Shown here piece by piece: positions 26,547 to 39,917 of a DNA stretch of 64,000 nt; position 1 is the stretch's first letter; each line of letters starts with the position of its first letter. A program made the translations under genes and the position numbers. Origin of the DNA: Paragonimus westermani (lineage: Eukaryota > Platyhelminthes > Trematoda > Plagiorchiida > Troglotrematidae); the NCBI GenBank assembly GCA_008508345.1, contig QNGE01000119.1:212862-276861 (forward strand), written 5' to 3'. Below the pieces are notes generated by a model. It saw only the letters and a program-made list of their open reading frames with translations. It did no database searches and had not been told where the DNA came from.

Positions 26547-27554
26547 CCTTCAAGCCTCATTGTCTACATAGTCCAGTTTGGGCCGACTGAGCCGCTCCTA
26601 AAAATGTTCCGTGCATCTTTCAGGTCAATGTGATTGCCCGATAGTTAGATAGTCATCTTTTTCACACATAGTCTCGATAATATTAACTCGAGGATCAACA
26701 TGACCAAGAAAATGTGAGAAGAGCATCCAGCAATACCCGGATGAGAAGGCTCGCTCCATTACCCTTGATGATTCAACCGAGTGACACCCATAGTTTTTGA
26801 GCAAGTTTTCAATCACCCAAGTTCTCTACGCTCGTTACCATACTCACCGCCAGGAGGACATGAGCGGCCCACGTTTGTGGAGGTTATCGACGTGATAAGT
26901 ATCAAGTTCTGCTGCAGCTTCACAGCTCCTCCAGTGTACACAACTTCACAACAAGCTCTCAAAGCCGCTGTGGTGTTTTTTCCTGTTTTCGTTGGATCTC
27001 TTCATCTGACTCGATCAGGGCAATTTGCTAGTCAGTGCCGTCAGACTGACATTCCTCGTACCTTCTCAAAATGAATGTCAGTTAACGATTTCCATATGCT
27101 AGTGTATATCCTCTGAGCAAGAAATAGAACAAACGAGCACGAACAGAAACATGATCTGAGTTCAGATTGTCACCCCAAAATGTACGATAATCTGTAATAG
27201 ATTAGACCTACCCGTAAGTGGTTTGTGTCTATGACCAAGATGTACAGAGCGGTCCCTAGAAATAGGATGATGTGCCTACCTGCAACTAATTGTTAAAATT
27301 AGCAATACGTTCTGGTTGGACGCCATAAAAAAACGCTCATCCACATCTGTTCCGGAGGTAGACGACCAAAATTAGCATTCAATTGGCCTACCAGTACCCT
27401 ACTGTTTGAGTTTGGTTTACTTTGGAGGATCGACGACGGTATTATGGAATGCACCTCGGAAAATACACCCATATAATGAACGAAATCACCCTTCTGAGTT
27501 GCACTGAAAAAGGTTGATTGATGAACCGTGTCTGACTCTGAACAAACGATGGTT

Positions 27555-27875
27555 CACTTTGATAAAGTGGAGCAGGCATTACTCTGTTCTGGGACCGAGT
27601 GCGATCCCTACCCCGATGTTACCGCAAGACTCAGTTTTGTTGTCACTCGGAGCCTTGTAGGAGAAGCGCCGCGACTGAGAGTCATCCGAGGATCAGCCCA
27701 AATGAATAACTGTGCTGGAATCGTTTATTTAAGTCTCACGGACCCAATATGCATCCAGCTCCAGATCCGTAAGAGTACCACCCAGAGGACCTTGCTGACC
27801 TACCTGATGGAAAGTGCGGACATTGAAAATCCAAAAACGGTCGACGGCATAGAAAAGGAAGTGAGCAGTGATTGA
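27555..27875 (+). other. Unassigned open frame
   Basis: The open frame runs from a GTG at 27528, with the first ATG at 27549, to a TGA at 27873-27875, with residues such as MVHFDKVEQALLCSGTEC and LLTYLMESADIENPKTV. It is long for the local stop density. I see no known domain or clear splice sites. It could be a transposon remnant or chance; it sits on the strand opposite the T-box gene, inside an intron. Confidence 0.15.
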
Positions 27876-29302
27876 ATGATATCACTCTCGAAGGAATAAT
27901 AGCTTCTGGTAAGTTTTTACTGCTTGCCAAACAATTTTGGGGATCACACTCCAGGGTCTATGACCCAACAGTCTGACGAGCGAAACAACAGCGGGTATGA
28001 TAATCTTGAGCGACTTTGCCTGAGACCAGTGGCTTAGAAGTATAACTCACCTACCAGTGAGAGCAGCACTTAGGCTGATGGCTTACCGAATAAGACACTG
28101 TCATCCGATACTGGTTACCCTTAAGGTCAATTGATCTATTCACCTCAGCATCAGATTTTTTGATAACACCGAAGACTATTAGGCTCTGTGAGGCGGGTAC
28201 GGATAACCAATAGACGTTCGGGGTGCCCCCGTTTGTGGGTATCTGTTATGATCGTGTGTTTGTTATATGGATGGCGGTACTTGAAAAGACCATAAAAATA
28301 GTTCTGTTGTATACTTACACCAGTGTACCCCGCTGCCCAAACACTTTTACGTCGTCAGTGGTGCAACATACTACCTCACACGTGTAACTACTTCTGTTCG
28401 GCTGCCCCAATTAGCATCTCAGCCATAGTCGTATCGGTAGGACCGAAGACTCTCCAGAGCAATGCAGTATGCAAGCCTGACCACTACGTCAGTGCAGTGG
28501 AATAGGTCAGGATTGAAGTTTACCAGCAATCGGTGATTCGTTCCCAATTTGGTGACACCCGGTAATCGAGCTATAGACGAACCAAGTGTGAATAAGTGGC
28601 GCGGAAAATTGCATAACACGAGATGCGACAGATGTCAATTTATACTCTCGGTTCACAAGCAAAGTTTCACATACGTACGGTCAGTTAACATTAAAGCTAT
28701 ACTTAAGCCGAGTTAGTCTGATGGGCTGAAGTCTTCGTAACACACAGTCGACTGTCGGAGATATGATGGCTAGGCAGGTTCAGTAGAGTGAACGCTATCA
28801 CTGTCGTACTGATTGATTTGTTAAGTATATGCAATTAGTGAGGCGGACAGACGTTGCTTTGTACTCATCTTCAACTTCAGTCGTTTGCAGGCACCTTGAT
28901 GATGAATCTTTGAATTTAGACGTTGGATTTCTGGGTATTACGTAATATTCCTTCCGCCCTATCATTGCAAGACATTGATTGAATTGCATTTGGTTATCTC
29001 CACATAACTTTACGAAAGTTAAACATCACCGTCAAACTCAGGTGTTCCGTTAGTGGTAAGGATGACGACGGAGAGAATGCGCACTACATGACAACTGTCA
29101 CGTCACAAGCTGATGCATTAATGAGAATAGTACGAAACAAGGGTAAAGTTAGAGTAATTTTTTATACTATGTAGTTGAGTGATACATAAAATTTGGAACG
29201 CAGGCAACATCTTGTGTATTTACACAACAGCCCGGAAGGATGTGCAGAACAAAAGCAAAATGCGGTGTACAGATGGGTAATTTCCTCAATACTGCTACTT
29301 AC

Positions 29303-29617
29303 GTGACCACGTTCTCCGAGTAGACAGCTGACTATGCCACATCCTGTCCGTCTCGTTTGAATCACGCACAGAATCCGGTGGAGGAAAGTGTGAGAATGGT
29401 GAAATCTGATTGTGGTTTCTGGTCATACTGAGCCCATCCGACCGTGAAAAGTCGGCTACTTGGACAGACAGTGGGCCGGCAACGGGTAAACCGTTTGTGA
29501 TTACGGTGCGCTCCTGGCTGACCACCGTACATGGACTGTTGCATAATGAAAGAGATACCTCACCGGGGAACTGCTTTGAAGGGATGGAGTTGGGAATGGG
29601 CAACTCGTTCATGTCGC
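29303..29617 (-). CDS. Probable T-box gene exon, Ser/Pro/Asn-rich region
   Basis: This 315-bp open segment is bounded by a pyrimidine-containing acceptor (ccgttgactatccag, ending 29618) and a consensus donor (TCAC followed by gtaagt). It is phase 1 on both sides. It encodes about 105 residues with no recognisable domain: many Ser, Pro, Asn and Thr, including SPFSHFPPPDS near the middle and ending TRRTWS. This composition is usual for the linker and C-terminal regulatory part of T-box proteins. The exit phase fits the exon at 22117-21642. Entry phase 1 does not fit the phase-2 exit of the 39841 exon, so another exon must lie between. The + strand is also partly open here, but without comparable splice sites. 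Assignment to the T-box gene is inference. Confidence 0.6.
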
Positions 29618-30820
29618 CTGGATAGTCAACGGAGTTGACACGTGTTGTGAATTGTGCACGCTGGCGTCTGAATCATGAGTGGATTGTGAATGGGTAATAA
29701 GATTTCATGCTGTTTATGTAGGCTCTCGTCGATGGGTTGCAAGACATATTGTTATGTTAGACGTTTGAAGCAAAATTTGAATATGTGAAATCTAGAAAAA
29801 GGAACTGTTGTGCTAAGTAGGCAATGATTAATGTATTCCGTCCCACCTACTGATGAATATCATGGCGAGTATAACAAGTATTTGCTTTTTTAAAATTAAT
29901 TTGCCGAATCACATGAACTGAGTTCCACAGAGAAGAATACTGACGTGGCAACACGCCAAACTCTCAGATCAACGTTAACCGAGGACAAACGTAAATCAAA
30001 CAGAACTGCTCGAATCTAAACATATTTGGTAACGCTGAGGGCAATGCATTTGTGAATTTGCAGATTTTCCATAATTTACACAACACGTTGTGCAGGTAGA
30101 ACCTTGGGAAATACCTCGTGCACGAAACTGTGTCAACCGTTTATTTCCATAGAAATTGTGAAAATGTGGTTGTTAAGCTTCATCGGAAAAGTATCGATCT
30201 AGTCACCAGATAATGCCTCTATTTTAAGGCTCCTTGATACATTCCTTGATTAATAGATGTGTTCGCCCCGCAATCTGAAAGCAGTGAACATCCCATTAGA
30301 TACAGATGTCTGCTGGTCAGTCTAAGCCTTCCAATGGTAATTTTCCACCCACCTTGACAGTTGCGTAACTTGTCGACTTACTCTCGACAAGCTGGTGTGT
30401 CAGAAGGGCCAAAATCCATCCCATTATGCACGTCAAAAAATTGATCGTTATTTTTTGGAGACCGAAAATTTCAAACCGTCTACTAATATCCTCCGTTTGA
30501 CAAAATGTTACTTAACTTTCGTCGAATCACTGCTCCTCCTCAAGCGGTACTACAGCTCTCACTGTTTACTGTTAAACTCTTTTGATAACAAGTTCCATAA
30601 ACATATGTGGATGGTACACCGATTCAGTTCAAAGAAACAAATTTAAACAAACGTAAATAGTTGGTTACTCTATTAATAACATCATGGACCAAACGATTAC
30701 GCCAAATGCCCCGCCTGCAAAAGTACGTATGTGACCGAGTCCATTAACACCGTCCCCGGACGTCCATGGCCTAATTCGAGCACCTTTCATTAACTGGGTG
30801 TGTGAACTTACTTGGCTGTA

Positions 30821-30844
30821 CACACACACACACACACACACACA
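30821..30844. repeat. (CA)12 microsatellite
   Basis: Perfect dinucleotide run, followed by tacgcacat. It lies in a T-box intron. Confidence 0.98.
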
Positions 30845-33548
30845 TACGCACATCTAGAGGCTCAGATGTCAAACCCGGTTAGACTACCTGCAAACCTCAT
30901 TTTAACACTTGCTGATTAACACGCTTATCATGTGGTCTTTGCGTGTGAAAGGTTTCAGCCTATATAAAGGAATAGTTTGAGCCAGGTTTTCGGTCCATCG
31001 ACCTGGTACAGAATGTTGACTCTTTGCTAGCCTTCATATGCTTAAAATTTCCTGCAATCTATGACCAGCTTCGTCTAAACGACACAGTGAAAACAAACCG
31101 ACTATCACACACAGTTAATCTCAACCTTCTCATCCAAGTAGACTTTCCAGCTGGTTCCTTTTAAAACGAAGCGCTAACCACGAAATTCGTACTCGTCACA
31201 CGGACTCAACACAGCTGCCTTGAAGAAACGCTGGTTGGATTGCCTACCTTAATTCGAGTATAGCAATGGAAAAAGCAGTTTGAGATATCAGTAAGGTGAA
31301 TCCAATCACGAAACTCAATGGTGTTTTATCCAAGCACGTATGTCTCCGCTGCACGTATTTCATTTGAAAACAAAACAACTGTTCGTAAATAGATTTTCTT
31401 AGATGCTCAGAAGCACGCAGGTAAACTCGTGGGAAGTAATGAGTGACTGAATTTACGTTTAAGCACACAAGCTGACTGTGGACACCTGGTCCACGGTAGT
31501 TAGCAAATCGGCAACATTTAAAGTTTTGAGTACTCGTTATGCATGTAAACACTGCTTAACAAATAGCTTTCTAACCGGTAGTTGATAAGTAATTTGGAAG
31601 AACAACGGTTATCGATGAGCATCAGTCATCAGTAAATACGTTCGTGTTTTGTACGACAAGCATATACGCTTTTGAGTAGTACAGTGAGTACAGTAAGGAC
31701 CTAAAATGCGGGTCTCAACGCCAAGAAAACGAGGGACCAGAGGCGACTATTAGGGCCACTTGTATTCACTACGGAGGATGTGCCACCATCGCGAATGACA
31801 ATAAACTATCGCCTAATGTGTGCAGATATACATCAGTCATGCAAATGATTGTACGCGTTCGCTGTCCTATGTTTTGACCTGACTTGTGAGGACTTCCGTG
31901 CAGTACACAACTTCTCAGACCAAGTGTCTTTTGCGGTCACAAGTGCACCTTTAAACCACATTTGCATGAGCATCGTGACGATGTTATCCAACAGTCTTTC
32001 TGCTCTGTCAGCAACAACGCATATGCAACCATAGGAGACTCAAGAGTTGTGATCACTAATAGTGAACGAGTTTGAGTGGAGGTACAGAAAGCTTAAAAGT
32101 TTTTGAGAGTAAGACCGGCTTTTGCGTGTCAATAACTAGCATAGCGTGTTAACATTATTCCTACCAATCAGCCTCGAGCTCGCTTCAGCATAGCACTATT
32201 TATGTGTTTGCTGGATTTGAAGAGAATGTTCCTGTGGGCTGCTTTCTCTAACATTCTTACAGATAGTGTTTTTGCTTGCATTAGCCTTCTCTGCTTTTTA
32301 GTGAAAGAAGATAGTCAGTACGATTAATTGTATGTATTAGCGCTTGCTCACCTTGTAAAGCTGACGATGTACCAAATCGCTTACGAACTAATAGCCCTGA
32401 CAAAAGCTACTCCCTTATAGCTCAAGTTGGCTTATGCCCCCACATCGAACAACCTATACAAACAACATTTAGACTTCCTATCCGATGCAAGTAAGTCGTG
32501 CTCCTGTTTATGGTTAAAAGGCAATCTCGAGAAGTGAACGGGGACTGATTATTTCTTAAATCTGATTTTTGTTTAATCCAATCACAAGCATATTATTGAT
32601 ATACCTTATGTGAAGCATTAGCTCATCTTTGGCTAGGTTTGAACGATCTGATATACTCAAGTTTACTTGTAACTATGGGAAGCCGAAACAGGATAACCAG
32701 TCTGGATCAGGTGCATAACTGCATCAACAGAAGCACTCTAAATGCGACTACAACTTTCATTTGTTCTCTGTTTGTATGAGTGTACAGATATTACTTACGT
32801 ATCCGCATCTGTCGAGGCCGTGTGCAAAACTATTCAACGTCTATCAAGACTGAACTGAACGACGAGAGAAAAGTGTTGCTTTTGGCACAGGAAAAGCCCA
32901 CTTATTTGGCTAAGTTCGAAACCGATCTTAATCAACTGCTTTATAGAATTTCAGTCAACTTTACGAAGCTTGTTAGGACATAGGGGTACGAAATGTGATT
33001 AAGCTACGACCCAGGTTTCTCTCGAAAGAAATGGCTGGACTGATTCGATCTTCTCATAAATTCCCACTCAACTTAGTTTATTACCCGAATTAACAGGTTT
33101 CTGACTTACCAGTATCGACACTGTACTTAATTGTAAACTGAATGAAACAATCTCAAAACGAATTATGAATGATTAACCTGGGTTAAATTTTTTCTCAAGA
33201 AGCTTCCCGGTGAACAATCTTTGTCTCCCTCCACATCATAACTAACACGGAAATGTTGTGGTTAAACCACGGTTGTGGAAAACCTCACTGAAATCATGAG
33301 CAAGTCAATGTTAACTCACCTGAAGTTTTCTCTATTCCAACTCTCTGATTTTCTGTGGTTTATTCGATTTCGGAGGTTATTGTAGTTTCACTCTCCAGAC
33401 GGTGCTGATGTCAACGTTTTTTTACAGCGGATCAGCTCAACATTCAGTCGGTAACCACAACTAGGGAGCTCTAAGGTAATTTGATGTGAATCAACTACAT
33501 GAATTACCAGGGATTTTGGTTCCCACGAACTAACCATCAATCGCCCAC

Positions 33549-33586
33549 CCTCTCTCTCTTTCTCTATACATATGTATATGTATATA
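33549..33586. repeat. CT-rich then TA/TG microsatellite
   Basis: A ctctctctttctct run passes into atacatatgtatatgtatat. Imperfect. Confidence 0.85.
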
Positions 33587-33808
33587 AACTAAACTTCTCT
33601 ACTACCCACTAGTAATCAAAACATCTCTGAACGTCTTAATGCTTACTGTGACTTAATCTTGGAGGAGATGTCTCAAGTATGGAGTCACCAGTTGAAATTA
33701 ACAGGATGGTTGCCATGTTTTCCCTCGAGGCAGTCGGGCAGCCCCAGTGCTACTCACAAGCAAACGTGGCTGACTGTCTGTATGTGACGATTCAGTCGTG
33801 TCTACTGT

Positions 33809-34015
33809 GAGGTCAGTGATGCAGTGGTCGACTCGGTTGCCTCATGAAAGCCTGGCATGAGTTCAACTCCCGGCCGTAGCAAAGAAATGTACCACTGACG
33901 AGGTCTAACGAGAATGAAACTGGGATGCAGTACATTTTTTCCGAAGGAGCTGGCTAAATCTCTATCGGAATACAACTGCAGCCAATTGTGAGTGATGTTC
34001 AATCGACACAAATGG
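33809..34015 (+). repeat. tRNA-derived SINE, copy A
   Basis: The head looks like a decayed tRNA gene. An A-box-like stretch (gatgcagtggtcga, 33818-33831) lies about 30 bases before a B-box-like stretch (gagttcaactcccggc, 33859-33874). The tRNA-unrelated body continues with acgaggtctaacgag and ends near attgtgagtgatgttcaatc (33984-34003). It shares these landmarks in order with the copy at 43995. The antisense ORF over it (34134-33802) is a by-product. Transcription would be by RNA polymerase III from the internal boxes. Confidence 0.7.
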
Positions 34016-36449
34016 AGCGTCACTGCTAGTGCATTAGCTAGACCTATAAAGACGCTCACTCCAAGTTGCGGTGTTCCATATCTTCCGCAGACATCGCATC
34101 CGAATCCGGTAATCAATTCTGAGTTGAAATACATGTGAGCGCTTGGCGGCTGTCCACTGGATAGCAGGATTGGGTCACACCGGAAGAACGCTCCAGTGCA
34201 CCTGAGTTGATCTCAGCTACTTGTCAAACGCACACACATTGAGTGTGAGTAACATCATCCGACCTTCCAGATAGACCTATAGGTCGCTGCCTCTGCGACT
34301 GCTGTTATGTGACCTCCTTGTAAACAGTACATGTCCATATCCTGATCGTCTAGCTGTCAGTACGACTGACAGACTGTCAGCCGGCTGGGTGTGGTTCGAC
34401 CCGCTTCGTTCTATATGGCACCAATCGTGACCGTGTGATATTCACTAACAGTTACTCATACATGATCCGGTTTGACAGGTGACAGGTGTGATTGACGGAA
34501 GTCTGCACGCCTCGCGTGGTTTTGTAAACACACACACGCATACATGTACACGCATTACAAACGTAGTATAATCACTTTTGTTGAGTGCTGGACTGGCCAC
34601 AAGTCTGCACACTCAGCTTTGCGGAAGATGCGACAGAGAAGGCAACCACACGCACCATCGCTCGTGATTTCCGCATGCTATGAACTAGTTCAACTGTCTT
34701 GTGTTAACTCAAGCGGGGGGTCGTCGCTTCATAGACGAACTGTTGGAGCCACAGACCTTGTTGATAATCACTGTCTAACTCTTACAGAATACAAGCAGTG
34801 TGTGCGAGTGTCGGTGTACCTATCACACAGTCCTCGATAAACCAAACAGCAAACTTCGTTTAAGTGACTGAACAGAGCCTATCAAATGGATTTGTAGTTG
34901 ATTCGATACACTAGGGATAGCGCATGTAAGAAATGTGTTCCAGTGTGATACTGTATGTGTCTGAACGACTAAGACTTAAAATTCTGAAAGTGGGCCACCT
35001 GGGTCACAGCTACTCTACTTGGCCGTTTAGTAGATTCGCATTGTTGCTAGTATGTTGTATGAAATACGCCAAGATGATCACGGTGATCAGGTACAAGAAC
35101 ATTTGTAATTTGGATGCCGTTTCCTGGCGACTAAAAAGCACACAACGAAAACACTAAATATATTTTTTTACAGCTTTGCCATTCAAACTATTTCTTTCGA
35201 TGGTGTCAGGGCTCATTGCCATCTGCTTTTGTTCACCAGGCATGGAGCTGAACTGCCTACTTTTGTGTTTGTGAGGTCGACCGGGGTTGACTACCCCATT
35301 CCGGTTTAGTAATCTCATCCTGAGACTAACCGACTTATCACATGTAAGATTTCACAAACGTAACCGCTTTGTGTAATGCTTTGGTTGACTGGCCATTTCG
35401 GCAGGGGACCTGGTAACCGACTTATTAGCCACAATCAATAATCCGCAGTCAGTCAGATTGAACTCACCTACGTTACTGAGTCTACGAGCGCTTACTTGAT
35501 TGACGGATTAAAACTGCCACGGTAGTTCTCAAGTACTACCTGAATGCATCCCCTGTCTGGTAAAGGTTACTTCTTTCCTGCTTAGAACTACATATCAGAA
35601 TATATACACAAAGTCCAGTGGCGCAAAAACACTCAACTGTCTTGAACGAAAATACCTTTAGTCTGGTATGAACCATGGTTATGCGGGGGCCTTTGACTAG
35701 GGATGACACGGATGGGGGCCACCACACCTGCTCATCCACTAACAGATATCCTCCTCACAGTAAATAGTATGAGCGCACAATGGGTCATTTTTTGCTAATG
35801 GAGTGTGGAATTGGCACTATTAAAATGTAGCAGAAAGTTGGTGGCTAGGTGTCACTCATATTAGAATGCACTGCTCCATTCTGAGGTCACTGCTGACTCG
35901 CATAAAAGCCTTAATATCCACATTCCAACGACATGCGGAATGATAACTGTCACTGCACGTTTTCTAACAAAACTTTCAGTCCAGTTTCGAAAGGTCACTA
36001 AATGTGCACATTTGCATGATTGTTGCTTCGATGTCGGTTGCCGACTAGATTACGCAGCGGTAACATTTTTCAGATCTTCTTCTGTCCATCGACATTCATT
36101 TTCCCTTTTCACTTATAAACCATTCAACACATTTTATTCCCCCAAACTCGGACAGTGCTCTCAGGTAAAACTTTTCGGTCTTCTGTACAAATATATGAAC
36201 TTACGAATCCAGCAATCTGTAAACCACAACGACACGCTGATTGCATCTGTTACTGTGTTCACGTCATAAACCACTACCAAAAACTGGAATCAAAGCCGTA
36301 TGCTGATCTCCAACGGCCCCCTGTTGTAATCGAGCCCACTCAGTTGATTAAGGCTCAGACGCAACTGCATTCTCTCGCTTCACTGTCGGTCTCTTCACAC
36401 CCGAGCTTGATAAAGTGGGTTGTTTTAGTCGTAAGCTTTCAACCTTCAT

Positions 36450-36505
36450 TATATGTATATATGTATACATGTATGTATATATATGTATATACACATATAC
36501 ATACG
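36450..36505. repeat. Imperfect (TA/TG/CA) microsatellite
   Basis: About 55 bases of tatgtata/tacatgta units. It is partly palindromic and lies in a T-box intron. Confidence 0.95.
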
Positions 36506-37999
36506 ACCTGAAATAACACAACTGTTAACGTTAGTTTTCGACAATCATGAACTATCCAGTTATATATAACTGATCTTCTGAGGATGGTTTTCTAAGTTTT
36601 CCCTACAGTACTCCTCTTTCACGGGGAAACAGGAGTGCTTCTTCTTGAGAAGGAGACTGTTATCCAGTGAAACCTGACCGACTTAAGCGAGACACATGTA
36701 ATTAGACAATTTTAGTTTACGAGAAACGACAAAGTAGGCAGACGCGTATGCCCATGTTTTCCAGAGTTATCACGCCATCGAAGTTGCATAGTCCCATCAA
36801 TATGGTAGCGTGTATTGCGAACCAAACAAGAACTTTGGGAATAAAGCTTCCTATGTATATTCCATTTGGTCGTGGCTGAATAAAACACTTCCCCAGTGTT
36901 GGTTTACCAACTTTTCCATGAACTATTCATCTGAGCCAATGGGTTGGGCAAATAAAAGGTGAATCATCCCAGCCACCGATTAATACACTAGTCATACGAG
37001 CAAAACGAGCCTGTACGCAAAGACAGAATTGCGGTCGATTTGGACTATCATTTCCGTTTTACCTTTGATATACACACCATTGCACTTCTACAAAAAATTT
37101 GGCACGTGTAAAATGACTTCCCTAACGAATGATGGGTGGATCTGTTGAACAAGTTCAACCAAAACAAACAGCATTGGCAGACAAGCATTTCTCTTTGACG
37201 TGTCTGTACTAACTTTACGTTAACATGAGCCATTCTGCGACAAGACAGAATTTTGCTCACATATAAGCAAATGTGCCATCATTCAGTAGCGATTCAAGAA
37301 AATGTAATTTTACCAAGACTGTTGACGACAAGCGATACTTACTCATACAAACAGCATATTCAGTAGTGTTTTCATGGTTGACTAGTATGAATCGCCTTCT
37401 ACTTAACCATCCATATTGTACAAAATACTTTTGTCATCATCGTTCTTCATTCCTTCACTCACAGCGGTCATGAATGTGATTAAATGATACTGTGTCTTGG
37501 ACCGTTTCTCACTGCATCATTGAAGAGGAATAACCAAGAAAACAAAGAGGGGTTTGCTAAGAAAAGACGAAAATCAATCATCGTTCATTTTTACCCAAAG
37601 ACCCGGCTTCAAGGAACCACTACCGTGAGCGCAAAAGAAGCATAGCCAATGATTTCCCTTTTTTGGAAAACGGCAAATAGATTCGTTTCACGTGCCCGAA
37701 GAACTCAGCACAGTCAACTCTCCTTTGTCAACGCCTATCAGTCTAACCACTGACACGACTTTGCAAAATTGACCAAACTGCAGAACTTGCCTCGCTGGGA
37801 AAAAAACTGAACAGACACCACCCGGTTGTAGAAAGTACCAGCAACTGAAACTTACACCTGTGGATGTCGCAGTCCACAGCACATACCTAGTGTTGAGCTT
37901 GATGAGGATAGACGTTGAACCGGCTCATCACGATCAGTAGCAGTGGCTCTTATCAAAGTAGTGTGATCCCACGGTAGCATCACACGTGGCCTTCCCTCC

Positions 38000-38092
38000 C
38001 CCCTCCCCCACTATAGAGTGAAGTGGCGTCACTCCTTGGTCGTTCGCGTGTGCACGTCTCTTTGCCCAGTTAAACATCTCAACATGGTGAGT
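38000..38092 (+). promoter_or_regulatory. Possible promoter and first exon (ATG at splice donor)
   Basis: A C-rich tract (ccctcccccctccccc, about 37994-38009) and a TATA-like ctatag precede a pyrimidine stretch cgtctctttgccc. Then comes aacATG (38084-38086), directly followed by gtgagt. An exon ending at its own start codon is common in ribosomal protein and other housekeeping genes. A strong acceptor (tcctttcggttgtcgtcctgcag) ends at 38477. It is followed by 21 open bases to a gtaggt donor at 38499, which would add EKYVNFK. I could not extend the gene. It is on the + strand inside a T-box intron. Confidence 0.25.
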
Positions 38093-38122
38093 ACTGTCTA
38101 CCATTTCCTCGGTGTCACTTTG

Positions 38123-38154
38123 TATATATATATATATATACCTGTATATATATA
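38123..38154. repeat. (TA)n microsatellite, interrupted
   Basis: TA runs at 38123-38140 and 38144-38154, split by cctg. It is just after the possible first exon at 38084. Confidence 0.97.
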
Positions 38155-39840
38155 AGCTTTTAATTTGACGTAGTAATATGCGAAGACTGTTCTCAAAATG
38201 TCTTTGGCGATTTGGTGTTTCACTCTGTGATATATACGTGACGAAGTTGTGCTAAGTCTGTCCTAATTACCTTACTGTTTTTATCTGATAGATTTTGGGC
38301 CGGCTGTGATCCCCTAAAATTGATTGGTTATTTAAGGTCCGTTTCTTCAAAGGAGCACTCAACTGGAAAATTCATATTTATTGAACTGACGTGTTCCAAA
38401 ACTTCAGGACCATTTGTAAGCAATGGATAATTTGGTTTGCTGGTAATGTTTTATTCCTTTCGGTTGTCGTCCTGCAGGAAAAATACGTTAATTTCAAAGT
38501 AGGTTGTTTAAAATCTGTTCATTACCGAATCTGTTAATTATATTGGCTGGATAGTTTTCATCCGTACCGTGTTTACACACTGACTGTAAGTTTAACTCAA
38601 CTAGCAGAAACTTCATGCGAAGGTTATTCCGGAAAACGGTAGCTGTGCACCCAAAAACCGAGACCTCTAGTTTGTCACATAGCTTGAAAACAAAGGAACG
38701 GAGTTGCTGAGATTGGGCACCGACTAATCAGTGCAGGCCCAAATCTTCCCTGATTAACTCCTTAATCATGGTTCTCTACTTGAATTCAGACAACACTCAC
38801 AGGACACATCTCGAACACATGAGTGTCAATGGTCGTTGTTCACCACCTTCACCCACTTGTACTCATAGTAAACAGGGCTGGTCAATAGCATGACCTAGTT
38901 AGCGGGTATGTTTGGGTATGTTTGGTACTCTAATCCAGAGATGATCAACACTTGTTGGGTTGGTTCAATATCAGCGACCGGCCGAGCAGACCAACTCTAA
39001 CACGCGTTCAATTCGGTTTCATGAGTCGAAAAAAAATACAGATGCGAAATAGAAAACGAGCTTTTCCGAATGAGCCATAACTATATTGCCTCTTGTGAAC
39101 GTAAGTTCACAAAACGTGAAACTACGAATTTTACAGAAAAACTAAATAAACCAGAAAAATACAAGCATTTTAAAAGTATTTCATGAGCTTCTACTACAGT
39201 TTTAATTCGGTAACCGCGACTCTTTTAGTTTGGTTTCCATATTTAACAAGAGAGAGTTTCATCGTTCCAGGTTGTCACTTTAGGGACCGTAACTTCACAG
39301 ATATATGCTGAAGTGAGCGGCAACAGTACATCATTAACTTTTTCAGGCAAAATGAAAGTTCCTTGTCACATCGGACCCGAATCTTGTGAGAGCCACAGTA
39401 TGAAATTCCACCTTCAATTGATAGGGGGTTACTGATTCAATAAGTTGTTTTTGCTCAACAAATGTCGTAACAGTTGCGCAACCATCTATATCGGTTTTAT
39501 GTATCCGGTGTAGATGGCAAATAAAGCGCATGCCGCTCCAATTTGATGAGTGAAACTTGGGCATGAATGTTTTTTGGTCAGAATGTTTCCTAACGTAAAA
39601 TCTTTGTGCGTGATTTTAAACTCAACTCAACCGAATACTACCATATGCAAGCGTACCCGTAGAAAGTACATTTTAAACACGCAAGAAATAACGTTCGTAC
39701 CGACCTAATATCCAGTGAATATGAGGCTCCTGTTTTTTAAGTACAGTACAATAAGACCTCTACGACTCCCAGCAAGAATAACGTTAGCCGCAGGTTGTGA
39801 GTTATTCTTGGGCCACCACACTTACGGAAGAGTTACTCAC

Positions 39841-39917
39841 TTTTTCTCCCTTCTTCCTGTTCCGTTATCTCGAAAACCTTTAGCGAATGGATTGTGGTTA
39901 ATTTTCAATTGGGTTAT
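39841..39917 (-). CDS. T-box exon, C-terminal end of DNA-binding domain
   Basis: The exon is 77 bp, entered in phase 0 after tctag and left in phase 2 at gagaaaaa followed by gtgagt. It encodes ITQLKINHNPFAKGFRD then NGTGRREK. NPFAKGFRD is the hallmark end of the T-box, where the C-terminal helix sits in the DNA minor groove. GRREK continues as in Tbx2/3 (GRREKR). The 77-bp size and the phase 0 to phase 2 pattern agree with my recollection of the vertebrate Tbx2/3 exon. The following exon should complete an AA-initial (Lys/Asn) codon, but I could not identify it in the next 10 kb. Confidence 0.94.

Larger units (their letters stand above)
29618..39840. other. Long intron region with repeats; hides at least one exon
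   Basis: This holds the SINE at 33.8 kb, microsatellites and the possible nested first exon. The phase mismatch between flanking T-box exons requires an exon here (phase 2 in, phase 1 out if single), but none could be picked out. A duplicated gtatgtttgg unit is at about 38907-38926. Confidence 0.5.

Noticed and set aside
33802..34134. 110-codon minus-strand ORF
   Set aside because: It is the antisense of SINE copy A; no domain or codon-like pattern.
37776..37822. Possible missing T-box exon after a fine acceptor (tttttttcccag, minus strand)
   Set aside because: The phase could be forced with a poor gttaga donor, but the residues do not resemble the expected Lys-rich Tbx2/3 continuation.
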